From the NCBI GenBank assembly GCA_021442155.1, contig CM038216.1:153847009-153911008 (forward strand): a DNA stretch of 64,000 nt. The letters are read 5' to 3'. This stretch comes from Cymbidium sinense (lineage: Eukaryota; Streptophyta; Magnoliopsida; Asparagales; Orchidaceae). The position numbers and the translations under genes are program-made. The notes below the pieces were generated by a model. The model ran no database searches. It was not told the origin of the DNA and worked only from the letters and a program-made list of their open reading frames with translations. Shown here piece by piece: positions 23,645-35,059 of the stretch (the stretch's first letter is position 1; each line of letters opens with the position of its first letter).

Positions 23645-24640
23645 TTAATTTTTTTTTAAAAAAAAGAGGGGGAGTATAAATACCCTAATCGCACCTTTGA
23701 TGTCACCCAAAACCATTCAAAAGGGGAGTGAGAGCGGTTGGAGCCTCATTCGGCTATGAGAGAGAATAAACCGAGTGATTGAAGGAGATCTTCACCTAAG
23801 CTGGAGAAAAAGTAAAAGACTAAGAGAAAGAAAAGGAGATAAGATCAACTACCCTTACGCCATTGCACCGCTACGAAACTCCATCACTGTTGCCTTCCTC
23901 CTCATAGCGTGAAGAAGCCCTAATCACCGCCTCTCATCACTATTGTCAGTGGAGTAACCGAATAGAGCACCTCAGCTGACCTTCTCTTCCTCTCTTTGTG
24001 TGAAGAAGAGCCAAGCTCTCCCCCTTTCATGCATAAAGACTGAGCCTCTCAAGCCCTAGCTAACCTTCACTTGCTTATTTCAAGTGAAATAAACTCATAT
24101 TTCAATTGTTCCCCTCTTCCTAAAGGAAGACTTGGAAAAGGCTAAACCATTGAGAGTGAAATAAAAACCATTTTAAAGCACTGACTTTAGGTAAATTATA
24201 AAAAAAATAATTTTTTTTATAATTTTGTTGCTCCATAGGACAAATCAAAGGCCTCCATCATTGATCATGGATCCAGTGCAAGATAAAATTACCTCCCTCC
24301 ATCGATCTTTGATCCGGAGCAAGGGAGAATGCACAAGCATGCGATTTCACAAAATAAGACATCATCAAACCATCATTTTTCCCAAATAATAAATAATTAA
24401 CTCAAAATTTTAAACAATTTGATATTAAATAAACCACAGGTTTAAAATTTGAAGGCATGCATCTGTCAATCTTGGATCCGGCCAGAAAATTTACAAACAC
24501 CTCCAACATCGATCTTAGATCCGATATGAAATAAACACACCTCCCTCCGTCGATCTTGGATCCGAAGTAAAGAAGAAGAGTGCTCATCCAACTAAATTTT
24601 GCTGAATATAGCACTGCTAAGCCATTATGCTACCAAATTT
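23645..24640 (+). mobile_element. LTR promoter/leader segment with repeated GGATCCG motifs
   Basis: TATA box TATAAATA at 23,675-23,682, followed by a GC-richer transcribed-looking segment (23,690-24,070). From about 24,250 to 24,590 five spaced copies of 'TCGATCTTGGATCCG' or close variants (near 24,263, 24,300, 24,462, 24,512, 24,551) occur at ~40-160 base intervals. The 7,400-7,965 segment shares the later part. Looks like U3/R/U5 of a retrotransposon; termini were not found. Confidence 0.5.
23675..23682 (+). promoter_or_regulatory. TATA box of LTR-like promoter
   Basis: TATAAATA within 'ggagtataaatacccta', followed by a change to less AT-rich sequence, as expected at a plant Pol II start region. 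Confidence 0.5.
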
Positions 24641-25070
24641 CTCAATAGACTTAAATTTTGATCAAAATTAAAAGAGATCAATTAAAAATATATGTCAAAG
24701 AGAAGTGAACTATTGATTTATCTCAAATGCAAAACAAAATTGTGCAATCTAGATATATTTCAATCAATCTTAATAAAATTGATCGAATAAGATTTAAATC
24801 AATTATTTATCTCAAATTTAAATCAAAGACATACTTTAAAGATGAAATTTAAGATTCATCTTAAACATCGAATCAACAATGCATCTCAAATAATGAATCA
24901 CATAAAGGAGATTAAGTCAAAGACTTATCTCAATATTGAATCAAAGGTTCTTCCCAACATGAAATTAAGGATTTATCTCAAAACATCTAAATGAGGTTAT
25001 ATCAAAAATTCAACCTAAACATAATTGAATTTGAAATTAGAATTATAGCAAACATAAAATAACATTTAAG
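24640..25070. repeat. Degenerate ~30-bp 'AATCAAAGACTTATCTCAA' repeats
   Basis: Imperfect recurrences of 'atctcaaa...aatcaa(a/c)' about every 30-45 bases (24,740-25,010). They connect the LTR-like leader to the 61-bp array. No coding potential. Confidence 0.45.
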
Positions 25071-25074
25071 CCAA

Positions 25075-25315
25075 CCTATAATGGCATTCCATTGGATATA
25101 AGTGCAATCATTATTCGCAAAGCAAACTCTATATACTAAACATTTGCTTTCTAACATATTTAAGTCCATCTTGTGTTTGCAAAGAAAACATCACTCCAAC
25201 AATTATGGCATTCCAAAATGATGTAAGTCCAGCATAGATTCATAAATTGAATCCAATCCTACCTAGCATTCCAATAAATGTAAGCCCAATCATTCGTTCG
25301 CAATGCGAACTTCTC
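25075..25315 (+). repeat. 61-bp minisatellite (array 5)
   Basis: About four units with 'GGCATTCCAAAATGATGTAAG', 'AGCATTCCAATAAATGTAAG' and 'TTCGCAATGCGAAC' variants. Same family as arrays 1-4. Confidence 0.8.
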
Positions 25316-25319
25316 TAAA

Positions 25320-26180
25320 ATCATAATATTGAGGATCAAAAGGCAGATAAAGATGCTAGCTAAATTAGTAGTGCTTATACGAGATCATGTAGTTGTGTTA
25401 AATACTAGATTTACATGGTACATAAAATAACCATGTTATGTAAAAATAATAGTGATGCATATACTTCAACATAATTATTAGCACATTTGTGGGTATAAGT
25501 AATGTTGTTTCCTCATCAAAAATTACTTTATATTTGTTTAGCGAACAATTAAATAAAATTCTTGAACTCTCTTTATAAAAAAACAAAAAAAAAGAGAAAA
25601 ACCTATCCTTTAAGTTTTGCAAAACAAACACTTCCTCCCAAGTTAATTTTGTCATGACTCAGCCTGAGAGTTTGGAGAACTAAAGCGGAAATAGACAATC
25701 AAATCTATATTTAAAACATTCTAACGGTATTATTAATATAAAAGAGCAAATTAAACTTATCATTTTAAATTTGTAAGGCATTTATAGTTCACTATATATA
25801 TTATGTTTTATATTCATTACAATCACAGCTTTAAAATAAACATTTTACTATATACATTCTCATCTTTCATTCATCTATAATGTGAAAGATTATCCTAAAA
25901 ATGATCATCAACTAAAAAATGAGCTAAACAACTCAATAGATAATTTTATCTAAAGTTACCATAATTCAAGAATTAAAAAATAATGTACATGTCGTTTATC
26001 AATATCATCTCTTTTTGAAAAAAATGATGAGAAAATTGAATCATAAAAGATTAGAATCAAGAATTGTTCATCTTTTCTTTTTCATTTTTATATCTTACTT
26101 TTTACTTTATAATGCACTCATCACAAAAGCTACTATCTAAATGTTACCTAAAAGGAACACCATTACATTATCTTTACCAA
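25320..26180. other. AT-rich region, no gene recognised
   Basis: Only short ORFs on either strand, with no family resemblance. No repeat family recognised. Confidence 0.5.
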
Positions 26181-26181
26181 A

Positions 26182-26580
26182 CACTATAGGAAAACTGTAG
26201 TTTTTCGGTGAAAAAATCAATTGAAAATCAAGCCAAACCTGTTAGAAATGTAAGTTCCCGATGGATTCACTCCCATCGATAAAACTTTAGTTGAAAATGC
26301 ATTCTAACGATCAATTTATTCATCAAAAAAGAGTTTTTAGTGGATTTTTGATGATTTTTTGTTAGAAATTTTTTTCAATGAACTGGCCGAAAATTCTCAA
26401 GCAGAATTTTCAACATAATTTTCAACAGAATTTCCATTGAAAATTTATAACGCCAGGTTCCATTGGAAATCCACCAGAAATTTTGCCATCAAAAATTTCC
26501 TACCCATCAAAAAACCTTGTGATAGTTCGTAATGACCTACTAGTAAAAAAAAATCCATCGAAAGTCCAACAAAAATATAT
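26182..26580 (+). mobile_element. CACTA element terminus with subterminal repeats
   Basis: CACTATAGGAAAACTGTAGT at 26,182 matches the CACTA(C/T)A(A/G)GAAAA terminal type of plant En/Spm elements, followed by 'TTTTTCGGTGA'. Downstream words recur in both orientations: 'ccatcgaaa/gatttttgatg' and 'gaaaattttcaac/ccgaaaattctc' (26,200-26,560), as expected for transposase-binding subterminal repeats. The text near 26,516-26,535 may be the opposite end of a short non-autonomous element, but its terminus is not clean. Confidence 0.65.
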
Positions 26581-26599
26581 ACAAATTTGAAAAAAATAT

Positions 26600-27060
26600 A
26601 TATGAAAGAGCTTTGCATATATTCTAATTTTTACACCTAAAGAAAAACTATATAATAACAACAAGTAAAAAACTACAAGTACAATAGTAATCTATTATGT
26701 ATAATATATTAAAGGAACTTAATTTTAAGCTTTATAGAAAGCTTAGTTGCAAAGATGAATAAAGTATATTATAAAGAGAGCAAGCAACCAAGCAAATAAA
26801 ATAAAGTGCAGAAAAAATTTAAGAAAGGAGGCACAAATATTTTTATGTGGTTCTACCAAAGCCAAAAAACCAGCCCATGTCTACGTCTAATCACCTTGGC
26901 TAGGAATTCACTAATAGAAAAGATATTACACTCAATCTTGCATGCTTTCCTACATCGGTTATATACAACCCCAACACTTTACAACAAGAACAATAAAAAG
27001 AAAATTACAATTTGTATATCTAACTCTCAATTTTAAAATGATTTTACAATCAACCTAATA
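26600..27060. mobile_element. Possible LTR fragment (tentative)
   Basis: 'tatttttatgtggttctacc' then 'gcccatgtctacgtctaatcacc' resembles the 'acgtggttcggc...cctacgtccac' text common in plant LTR sequences. The family and boundaries are not determined. Confidence 0.3.
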
Positions 27061-27199
27061 CTGCACAATCATAAGACAGATAAAGAAAAGAGATCTCAAT
27101 ATTTATGTTATATGATTAATGATTAATGATTTTGAAAAGAAGCAACCAACAACTCAACTTTAAATTCAATGAAGTACTTTTAAAAATATTTAATGGAAT

Positions 27200-27950
27200 T
27201 TTGCATAAGATAATGATTTTGTTGGTGAGCATGTTCGGGAGTATGAAAGATTTAATGGAAGCTTGCATAAGATTTAATTCAATGAGTCTAAAGGTTGTCC
27301 TTTTAGTAGATCTAAAACTAAATATATGGAGTGTAATTTTTGTTGTAGAAGTTCTAGTGGTGGTGTTGTAACATTGGGTCACCAAGTCATTAAAAAGAGT
27401 GAGTGATTCAGATATTTAGGCTCTATTGTTCAAAATGATAGTAAAATAGATAGAAATGTTATTAGTAGAATTCAAGTTGGATGGTTGAAGTGATGGAATG
27501 CATATGGTCTGTTGTGTGATAGAAAAGTATAGCTTAGACTTAAGGAAAAATTTTATAAGATGGTGGTATTATGGTGCAGAGATGAGAATGCTCCAATGGA
27601 TGAGTGACTTTACTCTTAGAGATAAAATGCAAAATGAGTATGTTCAGGAAAAATTTGGCGTAGCTCCAATGACAGATAAGAGAGTCGCCTTAGATGATTT
27701 AGCCACATAAAGCATCGATCGTCCGATGACCCGGTTAGAAGAGTAGATGTATTATATTTACCTTATGTTAAGAAAGGAAGAGGTAGACCTAAAAAGACTT
27801 AGATAAAATGTATAAAAAATGACCTTAGTTTATTCGAATTAAATGAGAATTGACACATAATAGGACACAATAGAGAAGAAAGATTCATGTAGCCAACCCC
27901 ACATAATGGGATAAAGGCTTGTTGTTGTTGTTGTTGTTGTTGTTGTTGCA
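27200..27950 (+). mobile_element. RTE-clade LINE 3' part, copy B
   Basis: Plus-strand copy of the C-terminal part of the same RTE family: 'SRSKTKYMECNF'-like text at about 27,302-27,342, 'HQVIKKSE' at 27,380, 'NVISRIQVGWLK' at about 27,455-27,490, and 'AEMRMLQWMSDFTLRDKMQN' at about 27,573-27,632. An internal deletion joins 'FYKMVV' directly to the 'YGAEMRML' part, losing the segment normally between them. It ends with 'AACCCCACATAATGGGATAAAGGC' and (TTG)n at 27,920-27,949. Inactive. Confidence 0.85.
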
Positions 27951-27999
27951 TAAGATGAAAGATTAAAGATGTTGGCACAAACTATAAATCAAAGAAAAA

Positions 28000-29065
28000 T
28001 AAAGACAAAATCTTAAAAAATAAAAATCAAAACCACATGAAAATCCTTTTTAAGTTACTTGAATATAAATGAAAAGAGAATTCAAAAGATCTTACTTTAA
28101 AGACACACAAATCTATTTCATTTAAAACATCAAAAGATTTAAATGAAATAGAGAATCTTAGTCAAGTCATTAATGTATGATCAATGAAAGCAAATGATTA
28201 ATTTTGATCTTTCCAAAACTTTAAAAAAGTTTGAAATGTTTGAAATAAATCTGCACTTGAATGATGTTGAAGATATAAAGAAAAGAGATGATCTCTTCAC
28301 TAAATCTTTAATGTATATCTCGGCCAAAGTGAAATCAAAGGAGAGAAGAAAGGCTTTAGCACTTGAACTCAAGAAATTCTCCAAGAATTTGATTAGCAAG
28401 AGATCGACCAAGTTGGAGAGAAGCAAGAAGAACTATAGCTTAGGTATAACCTCATTAAAATAGATGAGAGGGTCCACCAAACATGAAAAAAAAATAGGAG
28501 GGAAAGGAATATGAGGGAAATTCACATATGAAAGAATTTTAATTTTGAAAAATTGGCACAAGCAAATAATTTGAAATAAATTCAAATTACATAAAGTTGG
28601 CCAATCAAGAGAGAAAAGAGAGGGAGAGATCACTTAGGTTAATTAAGCAACCTCAATTTAATTTACTATCATGAGAATTTTGGCCAAAGCAAGTTCAATG
28701 GGAGGGAAAATAAATAAGGTGAGTAATTTGAATTCAATTAGAAAATCACATAATAAAAAGATTGAATTCAATTTGAATTAAGCATAAAGCAACTTTTCAA
28801 AAAATTTTATGGTGAAAAATTGCTTTTGAGAACCAAAGTTGTTAGAGTGTGATGGCTATCAAAAAGCTATTATTTAAAATTTTCAAAAATAAAAATATTT
28901 GTAACACACACAGCAGCTTTTCAAAAAATTGTTTTCCCCAAAAGATACAACTTCCCCAAACAAACCCTGCATCTAGTTAGGTTTTTAAAACACTTGAAAT
29001 AAAATATTAGTTCCAACTAATTATATATTTGTTATCATCAAAATCAATTGCATAAGCAATAAGGC
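28000..29065 (-). mobile_element. Probable 3' LTR region of the copia element
   Basis: Lies downstream (lower coordinates) of the copia RNase H end and polypurine-like tract. Near 29,040 the minus strand reads 'TTTTGATGATAACAAATATA', the kind of start seen in SIRE/Maximus-type LTRs. The distal boundary was not located, so the left coordinate is approximate. Short ORFs on either strand here have no recognised domain. Confidence 0.4.
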
Positions 29066-30545
29066 TCGTGGAGCCAACAATCACCCCTTTCTGATGATGA
29101 CAAACAAACTTATGTTCATAGTGTTTAGAGGTGAAGATGAAAGTGATCCTTCATCTTCTTTTAAGCAAATATTCATTTAAGTAATATAGCAAATTTTGCA
29201 AATAAAGGTTAAATAAATTGCAAACAAAATAAAATAAAACATGAAGCGAAGTAAAATCAAATAGCTAACCAAAATATATGTTAGTAACAAAACAAAATAG
29301 CTCTCCTATATGTTATTTGAAAAACAATAATAGAAAATTTTTGAAAGACAAACAAATATATTTCTCCCTTTTAGCAGCATCAAAAGGATGCAAACAAGTA
29401 AAATATATTGAGAATAAACTTCATTTAAATAGATGGATCTAACCTGTCAAGTATATATCCCAAAGTACAAAAAATTTTTCAAGTAAAGATTTTGTAAAAA
29501 TGTCAGTAATGTACAAATTTGTACTAATAAATTCAATATTAACATTACATTTACAAACATGATCCTTAATAAAATGGTGTTTAATCTCAATATATTCAAT
29601 CCGTGAGTACTGAATAAGATTTTTAGTTAAACAAATAACACTAGTATTATCACATCAAACAGGAATGTGTTCTAGCCTAATTCCAAAGTCTTCTAATTAT
29701 TGTTTTAACTAAAGAACCTGAGCAACATAACTTCCAATAGTTATGTACTAAGCTTCAATAATAGAAAGAGCAACAAAATTTTATTTCCTAAAAGACCAAG
29801 ACACCAGAGATGATCCTAAAATTGACCTGTGTCTAATGTGTTTTTCCTCTCTTTTACAACCTATAAAATCAACACCAGAATAATCAACCAAATTACATGA
29901 CAAGGAATGTTTATAATACCACAAACCTAACCTAAAAGTGTCCATAAAATAATAAAATATATATTTGACTGTAGTTAAATGAGATTTCTTAGGAGCATCC
30001 TAAAAATGAGCACACAAACAAATAATAAATAAAATTTCAGGCCTACTAACAACAAGGTATAAAAGTGAACCTATCATACACCTATAAAGCTTTTGATCAA
30101 TGAGTTTACCTGATTCATCTAAGTCTAATGTAGTGGAAGGGTTCATGAGAGTTTTACTAGATTTGAATCTCTTCATGTCAAACATTTCTAACAAATCTTT
30201 TGTACGCTTGGTTTGACAAATAAAAGTGTCATTTTCTTGTTGTCTCACTTAAAAAATCTAAGAAAAAGTTAAGTTCTCCCGTCATACCTATTTTAAATTC
30301 TTTATACATCAAAGATGAGAACTCAACACATAAAGATTCATTTGTACTTCCAAATAAAATTTCATCTATATATATTTATACAATAATCAAGTCATCACCT
30401 ATGTTTTTGGGATATAGAGTGGCACTCTATCCTTTCTAAGCCTATGGTCAATAAGGAAACTACTCAATCTATCATACCATTTATGAGAACCCTATTTTAA
30501 ATCATATAAAGTTTTCTTCAATTTAAAAACATGATAAAAAATTAT
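29065..30545 (-). pseudogene. Ty1/copia pol: C-terminal reverse transcriptase and RNase H
   Basis: Minus-strand pieces in order: 'HVFKLKKTLYDLK' and WYDRLS (about 30,530-30,460); the RT active-site region 'YIDEILFGSTNESLC' (about 30,377-30,333), where the second Asp of the usual YVDD is Glu; the tether 'FICQTKRTKDLLEMFDMKRF' (about 30,228-30,168); and 'YRCMIGSLLYLVVSRPEILF' (about 30,090-30,030). RNase H follows, with FIGCKREEK, 'GSSLVSWS', ALSIIEA and 'HIPV.CDNTS'. It ends with 'YTDIFTKSL'-like text near 29,490. A purine-rich AAAGGGAGAAA (about 29,375) is the likely polypurine tract. Many stops; inactive. The 5' part of the element is missing beyond about 30,545. Confidence 0.85.
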
Positions 30546-33177
30546 GGGCTCTCAAAACCTACGAGTTGTTCAACAAATTAATCTAATTAATTGAAACAAC
30601 CACTAAGCTTGTTTCAGTAATAAGTGAAAAAATTGGTGTCCCATAAAAATAAATAAAAACATGGTTGTCAAACAAAAAAAAACAAAAAAGAAGAAAATTC
30701 CAAAAATGGACTACAAATATTCAAGTATATTTTTAAGCATAATTATTATACATACAATTCCATTAATTTGATAGTTTTATTTGACACAATTTATACAATA
30801 AACCTTTGATGATTGGCCACAATTAAGGTGTTCATTACCATTATCTCTTTGGTTTAGTTGTATTATCATGACCAACCATTTAGTTGAGTGGTATCACCTT
30901 TGATCTTTAAGTGGGGATCTATGATTCTGTTCATGTAACATAAAACAAATTGAAGCCTATCAAGTGCTTGACAATTCTTACATCAGATTTAATTAAATTT
31001 ACTAGAAAATATTTATTCTCAAATTTTATCTACATAAAAGGACCTAAGAAATCAATGTTTTGTGGTTGTAAGCAATCATATAAGTAGTAATTTTATGTCT
31101 AGGAAGGTTATTTAATAGAAAAGAAGAGAAGCTAAGATGAAAATGAAAATTAACTCTCAACTAGCCAAGATATCTTCCGCAAAAAAATATTTATAATGCA
31201 TAACATTTAAATTTTATTTATTTATAAAATTAATAATTGTTATTTTTTAAATTGTTAAATTCATATTTTTTTTAATTACATCTACCACAATTAAATTATT
31301 TAAAGTTTAATAAAATATAAATTTAAATATGATTTTATTGTAAATTTCAAATTTTGAATAAAAATAAAAAAAAGCTATGATGAAGTTAGATTTATGAATT
31401 ATTAAATGGTTGTTTATGATTATTTTCTATTTTTATTTATATTTTAATTATTTTATTTATTGTTTTATTTATATTTTATTGTTAAATGAAAACACATTTC
31501 GGATCTATTTTATTTTTAAATTTTTTATTAAATTTTGCCTTAGATTGTAATGACAGACGACAGTGTCAACCAATAATGGCAACTGTCACAGTAGGCAAAA
31601 ATAGTGGTGGTTAACGATGTCTAGCAATGGTGGTAGTTAATGGGGCCAGCTAACAATGATAACTCACATCAATGGCTAAGAATAGGAACCAATAATAGGT
31701 AAAGGTGTTGGTTGTTAATGATATCTTAAAAGTTCTTTTAATATTTTAAAATATAAGTTAATTTAAAAACATTTAAAGAATACAAATCAAAATTATTTTT
31801 TAAAATATAAAATGATTTCAAATGGGGCTTAAAATTTAAGTATCATCATCTTTATAATTACAAATATTATTATTATTATTAAAATTGCATCAAACTAAGA
31901 AAAACTCTAATGAACATTACCACATTTTTATATTTTTTTCTTGTAGAAGTAGTCAAAAGCATGAATCAAAATAAAATAAGTTATCAAATTAATTATATTT
32001 GATGATAATAGCTCGATATAATATATAGTTTTTAATGTAAATAAAATAATATATTTATGACTATGGTCTATTTGAGGCAATTGTAGCAGTATGAAAATGC
32101 AATGGTGAAGTTATAGTAGAAGAAACTGTTGTGAGAAGGCTATTTCAATAGAAATTATTTTGTCATTTAGTAGAAAGCTATGAAATCGTTGTATTGTAGT
32201 TGTTTCTAAAACAAATGACAAAATTATCCTTTATATATGTATTGTTAAGTGTAAAGAATACTTTGTTTTTCGGAAGACTATTTTATTTACAAAGAGTAAT
32301 AATGCCCTTCAAATATGAATTGAGTTATTTTTTATGTTTCATTAACAATGGTTCATCAGGATAACAAAAAATGCAATGTCAAAAAAACCTTTAAAAAATT
32401 CATAAATAACTATAAGTTCATTGAGTTGCATTAGAAGACAAGCATCAAATAACACTGAATAATAACATGAACTTTTAAGATTCCAATTATAATAAATAAT
32501 ATCATCATAATATTACGCTTGTTGTCCAAATGATCTAGTCTTTTGAAAACTTGTTACTCTAATGTTTCTTTCCACACATGATCACTATTTGAAGTTATCT
32601 ATTTATATTTGTTTTCCAATCTAAAAACTACAATCATCTTATGTTCAATTTTAAGATGCCTATAAAATTTTTTCACATAGTTTCCCTCTCAACGTAAAGT
32701 AATTAGCATTACAAACTATAGGTATAGTAAACAATTCTAAAGGCAATTGAGATCCTTGAACTCATTTTTTCTGAGAGATATTGGTATAAGCAATCAAAAA
32801 CAGTAATAAAAATATATTACTATTATAGAATTAAATTTCGAGAGCAAATTAAAACAAAAGGTTAACATTATATTGAAAGTAGTTGTTCAAAAACTTACTA
32901 GTATTAATATGCATGCAAACATTGCTATGTAAAGTTTAATATATTTAATAGTAATAGCTCTAATATCTCCTCGATGGAAAAATAATTACAACAAAAATAT
33001 TAACAAAAAATTGAATGATATCATAATGCACCTAATAGCAATGATTCTCACATCACTTACGAAGTAAAAGCATCTATGATTTGATCTTGTAATATGATCA
33101 TCTCCTCCCCCCTCCCCCATCTCAAAACTAAATTTAAAAACAACAACATCTAGTTCAGTTCTTCATAAATAATAGAA
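30545..33177. other. AT-rich intergenic region, nothing recognised
   Basis: Long AT-rich stretch ending at the assembly gap. It contains a short less AT-rich part at 31,545-31,720 with 'aatggtggtagttaatggggcc'-type words. No ORF over 60 codons, no domain, no clear repeat family. Confidence 0.5.
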
Positions 33178-33277
33178 NNNNNNNNNNNNNNNNNNNNNNN
33201 NNNNNNNNNNNNNNNNNNNNNNNNNNNNNNNNNNNNNNNNNNNNNNNNNNNNNNNNNNNNNNNNNNNNNNNNNNNNN
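33178..33277. other. Assembly gap (100 N)
   Basis: Exactly 100 undefined bases, a standard placeholder length for an unsized scaffold gap. It hides the 5' part of the Tat element's gag. Confidence 1.
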
Positions 33278-34600
33278 AGAGCACAATATGAGAGGCTTAG
33301 AGCTTAGTAGTCTCCACTTCCACCTCCTTTTCCACTACCTCGGCCACCATAAAGGCCACCTCAGCAGCCTATACAATGACAATACCAGTACTCACCACTA
33401 AGTAGCTACTATCCACCTAATATTGCTGACAAACTCAACACGCTATATTCATTCAAGAGAGAGATAGTCAAGAAAATCTTAGAAAATTTTCTTAAAAAGC
33501 CTGACTTTTAGCTGCCCAAACCTAGAAAGCCAGAGGAAGTGGGTAGGAGTGATGATCTTAACTACTGTCCCTACCACCGCATGCTAGGCCATATCTTAGA
33601 GAATTGATTTACATTCAAGGATTGACTTAAGAATAACTACAAGTTAGGAGCCATAGTGATCCCTAAATAATACCTAGTGGAACATCCTTATGGTTCCATT
33701 AAAGTAATCTTTATGGAGATATCAGATCCTCTCAAGATAAAATAAAAGGTTGGAATATCTCTTTATCTCATACCTCTAAAAAGATCATCTCTAAGCCCAA
33801 GAAATTTTTTTTGTAGGTGCCTAACTTAGCTTAGACCTCCAACACCAAGAAAGGTTTGCTAGTTGTGAGGGATAACTTGAGGAGGGTGGAAACCTTGCAG
33901 CATCAACAGCCACCATATGCCCGAGATAGGTCAATAACACCATCACCATCTGAGTCCAGCATTTCCTCTTCCACTGTTGTAGCTATCACTTCTACTAGCT
34001 CTACCACCACCAGTAGGAGTGTTGTATCCATGGATGAGGGCACTCAGCCACTCAAGCCACTTACTTTACTTCACTTTTATCATGTACCTCCCAAATTAAA
34101 GAAATCAATGAGTAAGATTAATTCCACTTACATCTTTTCTACTTTTGATGAACTCAGTGGTTTCATTCATATTGATAACTCTCCAAGTCACAATAATAAT
34201 AATTTAAATGATTCTGATCAATTTCACTTAGATTCAGAAATAGATTGTCCTTTTCTAAATCTCTAAGGTTCACCACTTGAGATAGATTTTGGAGTCGTCC
34301 AACTCTTATGATCCTTTAGGAGAAGTTGTAGGTATACCCGATGAGCAAGTAGAACTTTCCACAAGCTCCTCATAACAAGAAGTCATTGAAGTTAACCTCT
34401 GTAGTGGAAAAATTCTACCTCCTAGGGTAATACCTCAAGACAAGGGTAAATAGGTCATTGGTTCCAATGAGCAAATAGCCCCTCCACAAGATTCTTCGCC
34501 CTTAGATATGCTTGTGGAGGACCAACCCAAAGTTGACTACAACATCTTGGTGCATCTTAGAAAGTTTTTAGCTAAGCTAAGCATATATAACACCCTTTTT
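33278..34600 (+). pseudogene. Tat-lineage Ty3/gypsy gag (3' part)
   Basis: Starts at the gap with 'AQYERLRA' and a Pro/Ser-rich linker. 'NFLKKPDF' follows (about 33,490), then 'DLNYCPYHRMLGHILEN' (about 33,557-33,607) and 'FTFKD', the nucleocapsid-like Cys/His segment. The open stretch 33,856-34,266 is Ser/Thr-rich ('SITPSPSESSISSSTVVAI') and contains 'PLKPLTLLHFY' and an Asn-rich tract. Gag packages RNA in the cytoplasmic particle. In-frame stops include TGA directly after FKD (33,623-33,625), shared with the copy at 12,560. Inactive. Confidence 0.8.
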
Positions 34601-34611
34601 TATCCAAATAA

Positions 34612-35050
34612 ATGAGGGAGTCACTAATCAAAGCATTGCTTGGCCCTGAAATATGCTTAGCTCTGTTGGCTGCTACTGATTTAGCTATAGAGGAGGCATG
34701 TTATTCAATGGAAGTTCTAGGAATCACTTTCTCAAATGAAGACATACTACTAGGGATAATAGAGCACAATTGTTCCCTCTATATTATAGTGGATGTTAGC
34801 AAGTTCAGGTTATCTAAAGTGTTGGTTGATCCAGGTGCATCAATAAATATTATGAGTCTAAGAACCCTTGCCTACTTGAGGATTGACATCTCTAAACTTC
34901 AATCTAGAAAGATAATGTTGAAAAGATTTAATAAATAAGGCAAGAGGGCCTTAGGTTTTATAATGTTGCCATTGGAGATAGATGATTGGATGACTGAGGC
35001 CAAGTTTCATATAATAGACTCATATATATTTTTCAATGCTTTTCTAGCGC
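34612..35050 (+). pseudogene. Tat element retropepsin-like aspartic protease
   Basis: Open from 34,612 to 34,938. 'ESLIKALLGPEICLALLA' precedes the domain. The active-site loop reads VLVDPGASINIMS (DPGAS at 34,828-34,842) in place of the common D(T/G)GAS, followed by 'LAYLRIDISKLQ'. The second half ('DWMTEAKFHIID') lies beyond a stop at 34,936-34,938. It would process the Gag-Pol polyprotein. The Asp is kept, but the domain is split. Confidence 0.75.
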
Positions 35051-35059
35051 TACATTAGA

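Noticed and set aside
27116..27385. Overlapping 81- and 89-codon ORFs on both strands
   Set aside because: Partly RTE LINE sequence read in wrong frames or strand.
28181..28463. Opposed Lys/Leu-rich ORFs as possible small proteins
   Set aside because: Overlap on opposite strands in AT-rich copia-LTR-like sequence; composition explains them.
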